Of a stretch of 64,000 bases of DNA, positions 26,396 through 34,463 are shown one piece after another. The translations under genes and the position numbers were made by a program. The notes beneath the pieces are model-generated. The model searched no databases. It had not been told where the DNA came from and saw only the letters and a program-made list of their open reading frames with translations. Source of the stretch: Alcaligenaceae bacterium SAGV5 (lineage in GTDB: Bacteria; Pseudomonadota; Gammaproteobacteria; Burkholderiales; Burkholderiaceae_B); NCBI GenBank assembly GCA_009360345.1, contig SPDP01000001.1, positions 620,001 through 684,000 of the forward strand, read 5' to 3'. Within the stretch, counting starts at the first letter, position 1, and every line of letters starts with the position of its first letter.

Positions 26396-26815
26396 TTATG
26401 CGTCGGCACGCAGGGCGATGTCGAGCCGCGCGAACGCATCGATCTCCACGGTCAGACCGGGAAAAACGAGGCCGCGCACCTCGACCAACGTGGAACACGG
26501 GTAAGGCGACTGGAAGAACGCCTTGCGGGCTCTTCCGACGTCATCCTTGTCCTGGATGTTCGTCACGTAAATCACCAGTTTATAAATATTTTGCACCCCT
26601 CCGCCAGCGGCCTCGACCAAAGCGCGGATTTTGCCCAGCACAATCAGGGTTTGTTCGTAGGTGCCGAGGGGCGACGCGGCCGTCGATTCGGGATTGGCCG
26701 TCATGCCCGACATGACGATTTCGTTGCCCAGGACCAGGCAATTGGACCAGGTGGCGGTCTCGCGTTCGGGTACCGATGGCGCGATGACGCGGCGCGCCGC
26801 CGCGCCGCCGCTCAT
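26396..26815 (-). CDS. RidA/YjgF family protein
   Basis: A 139-residue RidA-family protein. GNEIVMSGMTANPES, YEQTLIVLGKIRALVEAAGGGVQNIYKLVIYVTNI and PCSTLVEVRGLVFPGLTVEIDAFA are family segments. The end motif carries Glu rather than the usual Arg-containing loop in full, so it may be a specialised member like 2-aminomuconate deaminases. Its place between the Rieske oxygenase and its reductase suggests it hydrolyses an enamine or imine made in the pathway, implying a nitrogen-containing aromatic substrate. That is inference. Confidence 0.82.
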   Translation of the reverse strand: MSGGAAARRVIAPSVPERETATWSNCLVLGNEIVMSGMTANPESTAASPLGTYEQTLIVLGKIRALVEAAGGGVQNIYKLVIYVTNIQDKDDVGRARKAFFQSPYPCSTLVEVRGLVFPGLTVEIDAFARLDIALRADA

Positions 26816-26834
26816 CGCGCCCCCCGGAGGCCCC

Positions 26835-26856
26835 GGATTCCCCGTCCGGGGAATCC
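26835..26856. other. Intra-operon hairpin between RidA and Rieske genes
   Basis: GGATTCCCC pairs perfectly with GGGGAATCC around a 4-nt loop, without a T-run. It lies in the 58-bp gap between the two genes and may process, protect or attenuate the transcript. Confidence 0.4.
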
Positions 26857-26873
26857 GTATCGGGACAAGGGAC

Positions 26874-27893
26874 TCACGCCGCCTTCCCTTTCAGCTTCTC
26901 GAACTGCTCGGTCGCCAGGTTGCGCAGGTGGCGGCGCAGGCGGACCAGTCCGATATCGTGCTGGTACAGGTTTTCGCGCTGGTTGGCGTCGGGTTCCATG
27001 ACCTCGAGCACTTCGCGGTCCTGCTCCAGCACGGCCCAGTGGCGGGCTTCCAGCCGGTTGCGGTACAGGAACTGCCAGGCATGGCGCTGCCAGCCCGAGA
27101 CCTTGCGGCAGCGCCAGTGGAACACGGCGGCCAGGTTCTCGGAGATGGGCGTGTAGGTGCCGACGATGGCGAAGCTGCCGCCGGGACCGCCGGTGGAGGG
27201 ATACGGGATCTCCAGCCGCAGCCAGTGCAGGCCGGTATTGGCCCACTCGGTCCAATCGAAGTTCACGCCGCGCTGGCCCTTCTTTTCGAAGACGAAGCCG
27301 TGCTCGGTGTCGCGCACGCCGAAATCGGCCACCGAGGAACCCTCGGCCATCGAATGCGACTGCTTGTGCAGATAGGTCCCGTGCATCGGGTCCATGACGT
27401 TGTCGATGACGTAGCGATAGTCGCCGCGCCATTCGGTGTAGCACAGGAAGGCGGCGTACTCGTCCGAGACCAGCTCTTCCGGCAGCGTGAAGTCGGGCGC
27501 CTCGTCCACGTTCTCGGCCGAGTTGTACAGGAACACCGCGCCGTTGCGCTCGACCACGTGGAAGGAACGCGCGGCGCGCTTGCCTTCCAGGCTGCAGCCG
27601 GGGCTGCCCGGCACGTTGGTGACCACGCCGTCGGCGCGCACCTGCACGCCGTGATAGCCGCAGGCGATGCGGTCGCCCAGCAGGATGCCGCGCGACAGCG
27701 GCGCGCCGCGGTGCGGGCAGTGGTCCTCCAGCGCGTACAGCTTGCCGGCCTGGTCGCGCCAGAACACCAGCTTCATGCCCAGGCGGCGCAGCGACACGGG
27801 CTTGTCGGTGATGAAGCTGGACGGACAGATCGCGTACCAGGTGTCTTTCAGGCCGTTCGCGAGCAGGGTCTCGGGGCTATCGATCTTGATCAT
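26874..27893 (-). CDS. Rieske non-heme iron oxygenase, oxygenase component
   Basis: A 339-residue aromatic ring-hydroxylating or demethylating oxygenase. The Rieske [2Fe-2S] ligands are Cys59, His61, Cys78 and His81 (CPHRGAPLSRGI, CGYHG). The mononuclear iron site is NVMDPMHGTYLH with His171 and His176. Length and single-subunit layout fit the VanA/CarAa/PobA-like class that uses a VanB-type reductase, which is encoded two genes downstream. Substrate not deducible. A small protein gene ends 10 bp upstream; that pairing may mark an accessory subunit. Confidence 0.93.
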   Translation of the reverse strand: MIKIDSPETLLANGLKDTWYAICPSSFITDKPVSLRRLGMKLVFWRDQAGKLYALEDHCPHRGAPLSRGILLGDRIACGYHGVQVRADGVVTNVPGSPGCSLEGKRAARSFHVVERNGAVFLYNSAENVDEAPDFTLPEELVSDEYAAFLCYTEWRGDYRYVIDNVMDPMHGTYLHKQSHSMAEGSSVADFGVRDTEHGFVFEKKGQRGVNFDWTEWANTGLHWLRLEIPYPSTGGPGGSFAIVGTYTPISENLAAVFHWRCRKVSGWQRHAWQFLYRNRLEARHWAVLEQDREVLEVMEPDANQRENLYQHDIGLVRLRRHLRNLATEQFEKLKGKAA

Positions 27894-27903
27894 GGCGGAC
27901 TCC

Positions 27904-28134
27904 TCAGGCGGTCTCGGCCAGGCGGGCCAGTTCGGATTGCAGCAGGTCCTCGGTCCAGGGCACGCCGTTGGGCGCCGGAGGACCGGCGTGGTTCAGGTAG
28001 TCGACGATGGGCGCGAGTTCGTGCTTGCCCGACGCGAAGGCGCGCTCGAGCGAATCGCCCAGCAGGCTTTCCCACTCGGTGGGCGTGCGGCGCCGCGCCT
28101 GATGCGGGTCCAGATAACGGTCTTGTTGCATCAT
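27904..28134 (-). CDS. Small unknown protein (76 aa) next to the Rieske oxygenase
   Basis: Not confidently recognised. MMQQDRYLDPHQARRRTPTEWESLLGD opens a short, mostly helical, acidic protein without membrane segment, cysteine cluster or signal peptide. It overlaps the upstream 107-residue gene by 4 bp (28131-28134, ATGA) and ends 10 bp before the Rieske gene, so all three are co-translated. A role as oxygenase subunit, chaperone or substrate-handling partner is possible but not shown. Confidence 0.75.
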   Translation of the reverse strand: MMQQDRYLDPHQARRRTPTEWESLLGDSLERAFASGKHELAPIVDYLNHAGPPAPNGVPWTEDLLQSELARLAETA

Positions 28135-28454
28135 TTACCTCCGTTGCGTACGCGTTCGCGGATGCGTTCGCGAACGGGAACAAAGTCATAAGTGGGATAG
28201 CACTCGGTGCGGAACACACCCCAGGCCGAGCGCTCGAGTTCGACGTTGACCGTGGCCAGCAGATGCGGCGGCACCTCGAGCGTCACGATCTGCCCCAGCC
28301 CCATCGCCACGGTCCAGGACACGATCTTCACGCCCTCGGGCGGAAACCGCTCCCACCAGTCGGCCTCCTTCAACTTCGTCTGGACCGCATCCAGATTGTT
28401 CGACTGATCGTGCTTGAGCAACACGGTCAACATCACATTCGATGATTCAGTCAT
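28131..28454 (-). CDS. Small unknown protein (107 aa) in the Rieske operon
   Basis: Not recognised by name. The alternating pattern VMLTVLLKHD...VKIVSWTVAMGLGQIVTLEVPPHLLATVNVELER suggests an alpha/beta ferredoxin-like barrel of the dimeric YCII/monooxygenase-like size class, ending in a basic RERIRERVRNGGK tail. It has no cysteines and no signal peptide. It overlaps the next gene by 4 bp. It could be an isomerase, a sensor, or an accessory part of the oxygenase. Confidence 0.75.
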   Translation of the reverse strand: MTESSNVMLTVLLKHDQSNNLDAVQTKLKEADWWERFPPEGVKIVSWTVAMGLGQIVTLEVPPHLLATVNVELERSAWGVFRTECYPTYDFVPVRERIRERVRNGGK

Positions 28455-28477
28455 AGGTTCTCCAGCCTCTGCCCCAG

Positions 28478-28554
28478 ACCCAGGATGCGGTGGATCCGGC
28501 TCCGCCGGTCCACCCGCATCGCCCCTGGGGGCGCGCGTCAGCGCGTAGGGGGGG
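28478..28554 (+). repeat. Intergenic palindromic repeat, copy D
   Basis: CCCAGGATGCGGTGGATCC, GGCTCCGCC hairpin, GCCCCTGGGGGC, then GCGCGTCAGCGCGTA and a G-run. The last 17 bp are inside the VOC dioxygenase gene, which takes its stop codon (28538-28540) from the repeat. Confidence 0.8.
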
Positions 28555-29509
28555 TCTTATCGGTCAAGAATTTGCCGTCGGGCGCTTTCGCGTTCTTCTG
28601 GCGGCGGGTGTTGCCGTCCAGGCCGCCATCGATCGCCCACTCGGCGAACATCGTAGGACCAGGCTCGAAATCGCGGGCTTCCCACTCGGCATCCAGGTAG
28701 TCGTCGTCGGCGTAGTACTCGATCAGGCCACCGCCCGGGAAATTGAAGTACCAGAAGTAGGCCGACGATATCGGATGGCGGCCCGGGCCGAGCTGCGTGC
28801 TCCAGCCGTCGCGGGCCATCGCCATGCCGCCGCCGAACACCTCGTGGATGTCGCGCACGGCGAACGCCACGTGGTTCAGGCCAGCGCGCGGCTGCGGCGG
28901 CTGCAGCAGGAACAGGTCGTGATGGCCGCCCTCGGGCGCGCAGCGCAGGAAGGCGCCCTTGCCCGGATAGCGGTCGGAGGCCACGAAACCGAAGTTCTCG
29001 GTATAGAACTGCTCGCAGACCTTCACATCCTTCACGAAGAACACCACGTGCCCGACCTCGATGGGCGTGGCGCGCTCGTAGATCGGGCTGCGCTGGTTGC
29101 GGCGGGCCTTGGTGCCCCAGGTGTTCATGCCCGGGCTGTCGAGATCGACGTCGATCTTGCGGGTGGTCTGGAAACGCACGGCCAGGCCGTTGGGATCGGT
29201 ACAACCGACCCGCCCGCCTTCGTTCACATAGCCCGGCTTGCCCTTCAGGCGCGCGGCGAAACGCTCCAGCACTTCGTCGCTGGACACGCCCCACACCACT
29301 TCACGCAGCGTCGGACCCTCCTCGATCGCCGGCGGCAGGCCCGGGAAATCGGTGGTCTTCACGATCACCCGGCACTTGTTCATCGACTCGAACACCAGCG
29401 ACTTGTCCGTTTCCTCGGCAAGCGTCAGGCCCCAGTCGGACAGGAACTGCTTGCAGGCGGCCAGATCGTCGGCGCCGTAGGTGATTTCGTCTATACCCAA
29501 TACGTCCAT
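28538..29509 (-). CDS. VOC-superfamily extradiol dioxygenase
   Basis: A 323-residue two-barrel VOC protein with the three extradiol iron ligands at expected places: His154 (VGHVVFFV), His213 (LNHVAFAV) and Glu264 (GLIEYYAD). It probably cleaves a dihydroxylated ring made by the Rieske oxygenase and SDR. It shares little beyond the fold with the catechol dioxygenase at 3181. Its last five residues (TPPTR) and stop are encoded by repeat copy D. Fourteen bp separate it from the aldehyde dehydrogenase. Confidence 0.85.
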   Translation of the reverse strand: MDVLGIDEITYGADDLAACKQFLSDWGLTLAEETDKSLVFESMNKCRVIVKTTDFPGLPPAIEEGPTLREVVWGVSSDEVLERFAARLKGKPGYVNEGGRVGCTDPNGLAVRFQTTRKIDVDLDSPGMNTWGTKARRNQRSPIYERATPIEVGHVVFFVKDVKVCEQFYTENFGFVASDRYPGKGAFLRCAPEGGHHDLFLLQPPQPRAGLNHVAFAVRDIHEVFGGGMAMARDGWSTQLGPGRHPISSAYFWYFNFPGGGLIEYYADDDYLDAEWEARDFEPGPTMFAEWAIDGGLDGNTRRQKNAKAPDGKFLTDKTPPTR

Positions 29510-29523
29510 TTGGCTCTCCTACC

Positions 29524-31002
29524 TCAGTTTGCCCAGGGCAAGGGGTTTTCGTTCATGCCCCAGTACATGCCTTTCTGTTCCATGTACTGCAGGATGCCGA
29601 GCCGGCCCTTTTCGCGGCCCAGGCCGCTGTCGCGCCAGCCGCCGAACGGCGTGGAGATCGAGAAGAACTTGTAGGTGTTGATCCACACCGTCCCGGCCTG
29701 CACGGCGCGGCCGACGCGCCAGGCGCGCTTGTAGTCACTCGTCCAGATGCCGGCCGCCAGCGCGTACACGCTGTCGTTGGCCTGCTCGATCAGGTTCTCT
29801 TCGTTGTCGAAGGGCATCGCCACCAGCACCGGCCCGAAAATTTCTTCCTGGCTGATGCGCGCCTGGTTGTCCAGGCCCTCGATGATGGTGGGGCGATAGA
29901 AATAGCCCTTGTCGTAGATACCGCCTTCCGGACGCTGGCCGCCGGTGCGGATGCGGCCGCCCTCGGACACGCCCAGCTCGACGTAGCGCTCGATCGACTC
30001 GCGATGGCGGCCGGTGATGAGCGGCCCCATCTGGGTACGCTCGTCGGCCGGGTCGCCCACGCGCAGCGCCGCGGCACGCTGGGCCAGGCGGTCCAGGAAT
30101 TGCTCATAGATGGCCGAAGCGACGAACAGGCGCGATCCGGCGATGCAGGACTCGCCCGACGAACTGAAGATGCCGTACAGCACGCCGTTGACGGCATGGT
30201 CCAGGTCGGCGTCCTCGAACACCATGGTGGGCGACTTGCCGCCCAGTTCCAGCGACACCGGCATCATCTTGTCGGCGGCGATGTGGGCGATGTGCCGGCC
30301 GGTGGTCGTGCCGCCGGTGAAGGACACGCGCTTGACCAACGGATGCTTGGTGATGGCGTCGCCGATGACCGAGCCCTTGCCGGGCAGCACGCTGATGATG
30401 CCCTTGGGCACGCCGGCCTCTTCGCAGATGGCGGCCAGGTCCAGCGCCATCAGCGGGGTGACTTCGGCCGGCTTGACCACGAGGGCGTTGCCGGCCGCCA
30501 GCGCCGGGGCCATCTTCTGGGCCTCGCTGGCGATGGGCGAATTCCACGGCGTGATGGCGGCCACCACGCCCATGGGGTCGTAGACGCTCATGGACAGGTA
30601 GTCGCCGCGCGACGGGGTGATGACTTCCTCCAGCGTCTCGCAGGCGGCGGCGAAGAACTGGAAGGTGCCGGCCGCGCTGGCCACCAGCGCGCGCGTCTCG
30701 CTGATGGGCTTGCCATTGTCCAGGCGCTGGCGCTGGGCCAGGTCCTCGGCACGCTCGCGGATCAGTTGCGCGATCCGGTACAGCACGGCGGCGCGCTCGT
30801 GCGGCTTGCGCTGGGCCCAGCCGCTGGTGCGGAAGGCCTGGTGCGCACCCTGGATCGCCTCTTCGACGTCGTCCAGGCTGGCCGCGTTCAGGTAGGCCAC
30901 GGGCTCGCCGGTGGCCGGATAGAGCGTGGCATAGCGTTCGCCGCCGCCTTCGCGCCAGACGCCGGCGACGCAGATGGGAAGGTTCTTGTCGGAAATCAGC
31001 AT
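29524..31002 (-). CDS. NAD(P)-dependent aldehyde dehydrogenase
   Basis: A 492-residue ALDH with Asn154 (TPWNSP), Glu252 (LELGGKS) and catalytic Cys286 (SSGESCIAGSR). It would oxidise an aldehyde to the acid, for example the semialdehyde from extradiol ring cleavage, as hydroxymuconic or aminomuconic semialdehyde dehydrogenases do. It starts 3 bp after the stop of the TPP enzyme, so they are tightly coupled. Substrate inferred from context. Confidence 0.92.
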   Translation of the reverse strand: MLISDKNLPICVAGVWREGGGERYATLYPATGEPVAYLNAASLDDVEEAIQGAHQAFRTSGWAQRKPHERAAVLYRIAQLIRERAEDLAQRQRLDNGKPISETRALVASAAGTFQFFAAACETLEEVITPSRGDYLSMSVYDPMGVVAAITPWNSPIASEAQKMAPALAAGNALVVKPAEVTPLMALDLAAICEEAGVPKGIISVLPGKGSVIGDAITKHPLVKRVSFTGGTTTGRHIAHIAADKMMPVSLELGGKSPTMVFEDADLDHAVNGVLYGIFSSSGESCIAGSRLFVASAIYEQFLDRLAQRAAALRVGDPADERTQMGPLITGRHRESIERYVELGVSEGGRIRTGGQRPEGGIYDKGYFYRPTIIEGLDNQARISQEEIFGPVLVAMPFDNEENLIEQANDSVYALAAGIWTSDYKRAWRVGRAVQAGTVWINTYKFFSISTPFGGWRDSGLGREKGRLGILQYMEQKGMYWGMNENPLPWAN

Positions 31003-31005
31003 GGT

Positions 31006-32685
31006 TCAGGCTCCCGCCTTGTCGGTCGCGGCCTTGACCGGGGGCCCCGCGAACTTGGTGTTGAAGCCGCCGACCGACAACATGTCGATCTCGACGATGA
31101 ACGGCCCCTTGGCCGCCAATCCTTGCTTGAGCGCGCCCTCCAGCTCATCCAGGTTCTTGACGCGGGCATGGCCCAGGCCCATGGCCTGCGTCAGCAGCGC
31201 GTAGTCCGGGGTGTGCAGCTGCACATAGTGCTTGCGTCCGCCGTAGACCGCGTCCTGGATGTTCTTGATGACGCCATACGCCTGGTCGTTCATCAGGACG
31301 ATCAGCATGTCGGCCTGTTCCTGCACCGCCGTCGCCAGCTCGCCCAGGTTCAGGATGAAGCCGCCGTCGCCGGCCAGCGTGAAGGTTTTCTTGCCCGAGC
31401 CGGTCACGGCCGCGCCCACGGCGGCCCCCACGCCCATGGCCAGGCCCAGGCCGATGCCGCCGCCCAGGGCGTGCACGCCGGCCTTGGGCTCATGCAGGCA
31501 GGGCAGGCGGTTGCCCCAGATGCTGTTGGACAGCGTGACGTCGCGCACCCAGTTGAAAGACTCGCCCACCACCGATTGCAGGGTATCGATCAGCCGGGTG
31601 TAGGGGCCGACATCGTCGCGCAGCTTGGCCATCGCGCCCTGCCTGGCGGCCTGGATGTCGTCCAGGAACCTGGGATCGACCGACATCTTGCCTTCCAGGC
31701 GGTCGGCCAGGCCCTTGAGCGCCAGGGTGGCATCGCCGTTGACGAAGAAATCGGTGGTGTAGGCACGGCCGTCCGCCTGCGAATCGGCGTCGATGCGATA
31801 GCGGGTGGCGGGCAGCTTGATCGCGTACTTCAGGGTCTCGTTGCTGCGCAGGCGCGAGCCGACCACCAGCAGCGCGTCCACGGTCTGGTAGAGATTTTCG
31901 ACCGGCTTGGCGACCGTGAACGAACCCAGGCAGGCCGGGTCGTTTTCCGGGATCACGCCGCGGCCCTGCGTGCTGGTGATCACGCCGAAGCCCAGCTTGA
32001 CCAGGCGGCGGACCTGCTCGCCGGCCTGGCGGGCGCCACCGCCCAGCCACAGCAGCGGACGCCTGGCCTGGGCCAGGCGGTTGGCCAGTTCGTCCAGCGC
32101 GGCCTCGGCCGGCACCAGCGCCGCCACGGGCAGCGGGTTCAGGTCGGCGGGTTCGTCGATCAGGGCGGCCTGCACGTCGATGGGGATCTCGATGCTGACC
32201 GGGCCGGTGGGCGCCGTCATGGCGATCTGCACGGCGCGCTTGACGATGCCGATGGCGGTCTCGGGCGTGCGGATGCGGAAGGCGGCCTTGGACACGGCCT
32301 GCAGCATGTCGAGCTGGTGGTTGGCTTCGTGGATGAAGCCCAGGTTCTGGTCCAGGTAGGGGCTGTCGATCTGGCCGGTCAGGTGCAGCAGCGGCGTGCC
32401 GGCGGTGATGGCCTCGACCATCGAGCCGGCGGCGTTGCCGGCGGCGGTGCCGGTGCTGGTCACGGTCACGCCCAGGCCGCCGGTGGTACGGGCATAGGCA
32501 TCGGCCATGTTGGTCGCGCCGGCTTCGCCGCGGGCCATGACGAAGCGGATGTTGCCGCGTTCGCCGAAGGCATCCAGGATGGGCATGTTGTGGATCGAGA
32601 TGACCCCGAATGCCGCCTTGACGCCGCAGTTCTCCAGGAACTGCGCGATGGCTGCGCCGACGGTGATACGGTTGACATTAGGCAT
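31006..32685 (-). CDS. Thiamine diphosphate-dependent enzyme (acetolactate synthase-like)
   Basis: A 559-residue ThDP enzyme with the three-domain layout of acetolactate synthase, benzoylformate decarboxylase and related lyases. The activating glutamate is Glu54 (ARGEAGATNMADAYAR). The ThDP/Mg motif is GDGGFILNLGELATAVQEQADMLIVLMNDQ. Substrate is probably a 2-oxo acid to be decarboxylated or joined to an aldehyde; it is not the biosynthetic IlvB, since no IlvH-type subunit follows and the context is catabolic. The start at 32685 overlaps the SDR gene by 8 bp; an upstream in-frame start would lie inside the SDR. Confidence 0.87.
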   Translation of the reverse strand: MPNVNRITVGAAIAQFLENCGVKAAFGVISIHNMPILDAFGERGNIRFVMARGEAGATNMADAYARTTGGLGVTVTSTGTAAGNAAGSMVEAITAGTPLLHLTGQIDSPYLDQNLGFIHEANHQLDMLQAVSKAAFRIRTPETAIGIVKRAVQIAMTAPTGPVSIEIPIDVQAALIDEPADLNPLPVAALVPAEAALDELANRLAQARRPLLWLGGGARQAGEQVRRLVKLGFGVITSTQGRGVIPENDPACLGSFTVAKPVENLYQTVDALLVVGSRLRSNETLKYAIKLPATRYRIDADSQADGRAYTTDFFVNGDATLALKGLADRLEGKMSVDPRFLDDIQAARQGAMAKLRDDVGPYTRLIDTLQSVVGESFNWVRDVTLSNSIWGNRLPCLHEPKAGVHALGGGIGLGLAMGVGAAVGAAVTGSGKKTFTLAGDGGFILNLGELATAVQEQADMLIVLMNDQAYGVIKNIQDAVYGGRKHYVQLHTPDYALLTQAMGLGHARVKNLDELEGALKQGLAAKGPFIVEIDMLSVGGFNTKFAGPPVKAATDKAGA

Positions 32686-33475
32686 GACGGCAAACCCCTC
32701 CGGAAATATCGATATGGCTGCCCGTCGTATAGGAAGACAAGGGCGTGGCAAGGAAGAAAATGGCCCGAGCGGGCTCTTCGGGACGGCCGAGGCGGCCCAG
32801 CGGAATCTGTTTCTCGGCGGCGATGCGGCCGGTCCATTGCTCCCAGGTCAGCGCGCGGTCCTTGCGCTCTTCGTAGCGGCGGCGCCATTGGCCCGACTCC
32901 ACCAGGCCCAGCAGGATGCCGTTCACGCGGATTTTCTTGGGAGCCAGTTCGAAGGCCAGCGAGCGCACCAGGTTGTGGATGCCGGCACGCGCGGCCGAAG
33001 TGGCCACCATGTGCGGTTCGGGCTGGATGGCCAGCAGCGAGTTCACGCACACGATCGCGGCATCCTCGCTCTGCTCGAGCTGCGGGATGAAGCTGCGGGT
33101 CGGGTTGATGACCGAGAAGAACTTCAATTGGACTTCATCCAGCCAGGCCGAGTTCTCGGTGCCGGCGAACGTGGACACGCGGCCCTGGCCGGCGTTGTTG
33201 ACCAGGATGGACACCGTGCCCAGCTCGCGCTGCACCTGGGCGGCGAAAGCCTCGACCTGTTCGGGCACCAGCACGTCGCAGCGGGCCGCGAGGACACGGG
33301 CGCCGGGGAAGCGGGCCAGCAGGCCTTCCCTGGCCTCGTTGAGCTTGTCCTCGTTGCGGCCGCAGAAAGCGACCGCCGCGCCGGCTTCCAGCAGCAGGCC
33401 GACCGTCGCGAGACCGATGCCCGAGGTTCCCCCCGTGACGACGGCGACTTTCCCGTCAAGCTGATACATAGTCAT
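32678..33475 (-). CDS. Short-chain dehydrogenase/reductase with altered catalytic residues
   Basis: A 265-residue SDR-fold protein. The nucleotide motif TGGTSGIG, NNAG and Ser146 are present, but at the usual Tyr-x-x-x-Lys site it reads Thr159-S-A-A-Arg163 (HMVATSAARAG). A classical SDR needs that Tyr and Lys, so it may be a distinct subgroup with another proton relay, or not a dehydrogenase. In the operon a cis-diol dehydrogenase would be expected here. It begins one base into the stop of the IclR gene (TAATG). Confidence 0.85.
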   Translation of the reverse strand: MTMYQLDGKVAVVTGGTSGIGLATVGLLLEAGAAVAFCGRNEDKLNEAREGLLARFPGARVLAARCDVLVPEQVEAFAAQVQRELGTVSILVNNAGQGRVSTFAGTENSAWLDEVQLKFFSVINPTRSFIPQLEQSEDAAIVCVNSLLAIQPEPHMVATSAARAGIHNLVRSLAFELAPKKIRVNGILLGLVESGQWRRRYEERKDRALTWEQWTGRIAAEKQIPLGRLGRPEEPARAIFFLATPLSSYTTGSHIDISGGVCRHA

Positions 33476-34359
33476 TAGGCAACCATTCCGTTCAGTTTTT
33501 CATCGAGACCGTAGGCGGCATCCTGCCCACGGTAGTTGAGCAAAGAAGAGAGTTCGGCGGCGCTTGCGCAGACGCTGTGCGCGAGGCGCTCCAGGCGGTC
33601 GGCGTCGAGCGGCACGGCGGGCATGGCCACGCCCAGCGCGGCGGCGATGGCGCCGCCCTGCTCGCGCACCGGCGCGGCCAGCGTCGAAATTCCCGATTCG
33701 AAGAATCCTTCGTGCAGCAGGTAGGGCCGCCGCCGGTCCTGCGCCAGCAGCGCGTGCAGTTGTTCGACGGAGCGAGGCGTGAACGCGTTGACGACGGGCA
33801 GCTTTTCCTGGGGGTACAGCGCGCGCAATTCGTCCAGGGACATGTCGGCCATCAGCACCCGGCCCAGCACCGTGGCGTGGGCCGGCAGGCGCGTGCCGAC
33901 GTTCACCGAGCTGGCAAGCGGCGTATTGGCGGCGGCCTTGGCGACGTAGACGATGTCCGCCCCGTCGCGCACCACCAGATGGCAGGAAAGATTGAATTCG
34001 TCGCGCACCCGCTCCAGCAGGGGCGCGCCAAGCTGGGTCAGCTCGAGCGAAGCGAGATATTCGAACCCCAGGCGCAGCACGGCCATGCCCAGGAAGTAAT
34101 CGCGGCCATTGTCCGCGCGCTGGATGAAGCCCATGCGTTCCAGCGTGGCCAGGAGGCGGAACACCGTGGTGCGGGGCACACCCAGCCGGCGCGCCAGCTC
34201 GGGCGCGTTCATGGCCCCCTGGGCCTGGCCGACTTCGCAAAGCACGCGCAGGCCGCGCTCCAGCCCGGGAACGACGTATTTGTCCTGCGAGGTGTCCTGA
34301 GTGGGAAGCGGGTTCACGGCGCGCGCAAGGGTTCGGACAGCTGACCAAGGGATGGGCAT
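33475..34359 (-). CDS. IclR-family regulator, paralogue 2 of 3, first gene of the Rieske operon
   Basis: A 294-residue IclR regulator, close paralogue of those at 12237 and 41803 (KYVVPGLERGLRVL, LGFEYLASLELTQLGAPLLERVRDE, VGTRLPAHATVLGRVL). It is the leading gene of the operon and would therefore set its own level along with the enzymes. ATG at 34359 is preferred because the alternative at 34392 would place the conserved operator (34365-34384) inside the coding region; no strong Shine-Dalgarno is seen, so the exact start is uncertain. The stop overlaps the SDR start by 1 bp. Confidence 0.88.
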   Translation of the reverse strand: MPIPWSAVRTLARAVNPLPTQDTSQDKYVVPGLERGLRVLCEVGQAQGAMNAPELARRLGVPRTTVFRLLATLERMGFIQRADNGRDYFLGMAVLRLGFEYLASLELTQLGAPLLERVRDEFNLSCHLVVRDGADIVYVAKAAANTPLASSVNVGTRLPAHATVLGRVLMADMSLDELRALYPQEKLPVVNAFTPRSVEQLHALLAQDRRRPYLLHEGFFESGISTLAAPVREQGGAIAAALGVAMPAVPLDADRLERLAHSVCASAAELSSLLNYRGQDAAYGLDEKLNGMVA

Positions 34360-34364
34360 GGATA

Positions 34365-34448
34365 TCGTTTCAAATATGAACTGACAATCCATACACGGAA
34401 CAGAACGAAATATAGCCGCTCCGCCCTCCCGTCGGCACTAGGGTAAAC
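34365..34448 (-). promoter_or_regulatory. Conserved IclR-regulon promoter, site 2 (Rieske operon)
   Basis: Minus strand: GTTTACCCTAGT box (34448-34437), TATATT -10 (34414-34409), CGGAACAG-like segment (34396-34403 plus strand) and near-palindrome TCGTTTCAAATATGAACTGA (34365-34384 plus strand). The stretch 34372-34403 matches 46335-46366 at 23 of 32 positions with no gaps. Confidence 0.75.
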
Positions 34449-34463
34449 CCGAAAACCAGGTAC

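Noticed and set aside
30004..33090. A 1028-codon open frame on the plus strand
   Set aside because: It lies antisense to the ALDH, ThDP and SDR genes, all with clear family motifs. Its translation is Gly/Ala/Arg/Gln/His-rich without domains, as expected of a high-GC shadow frame.
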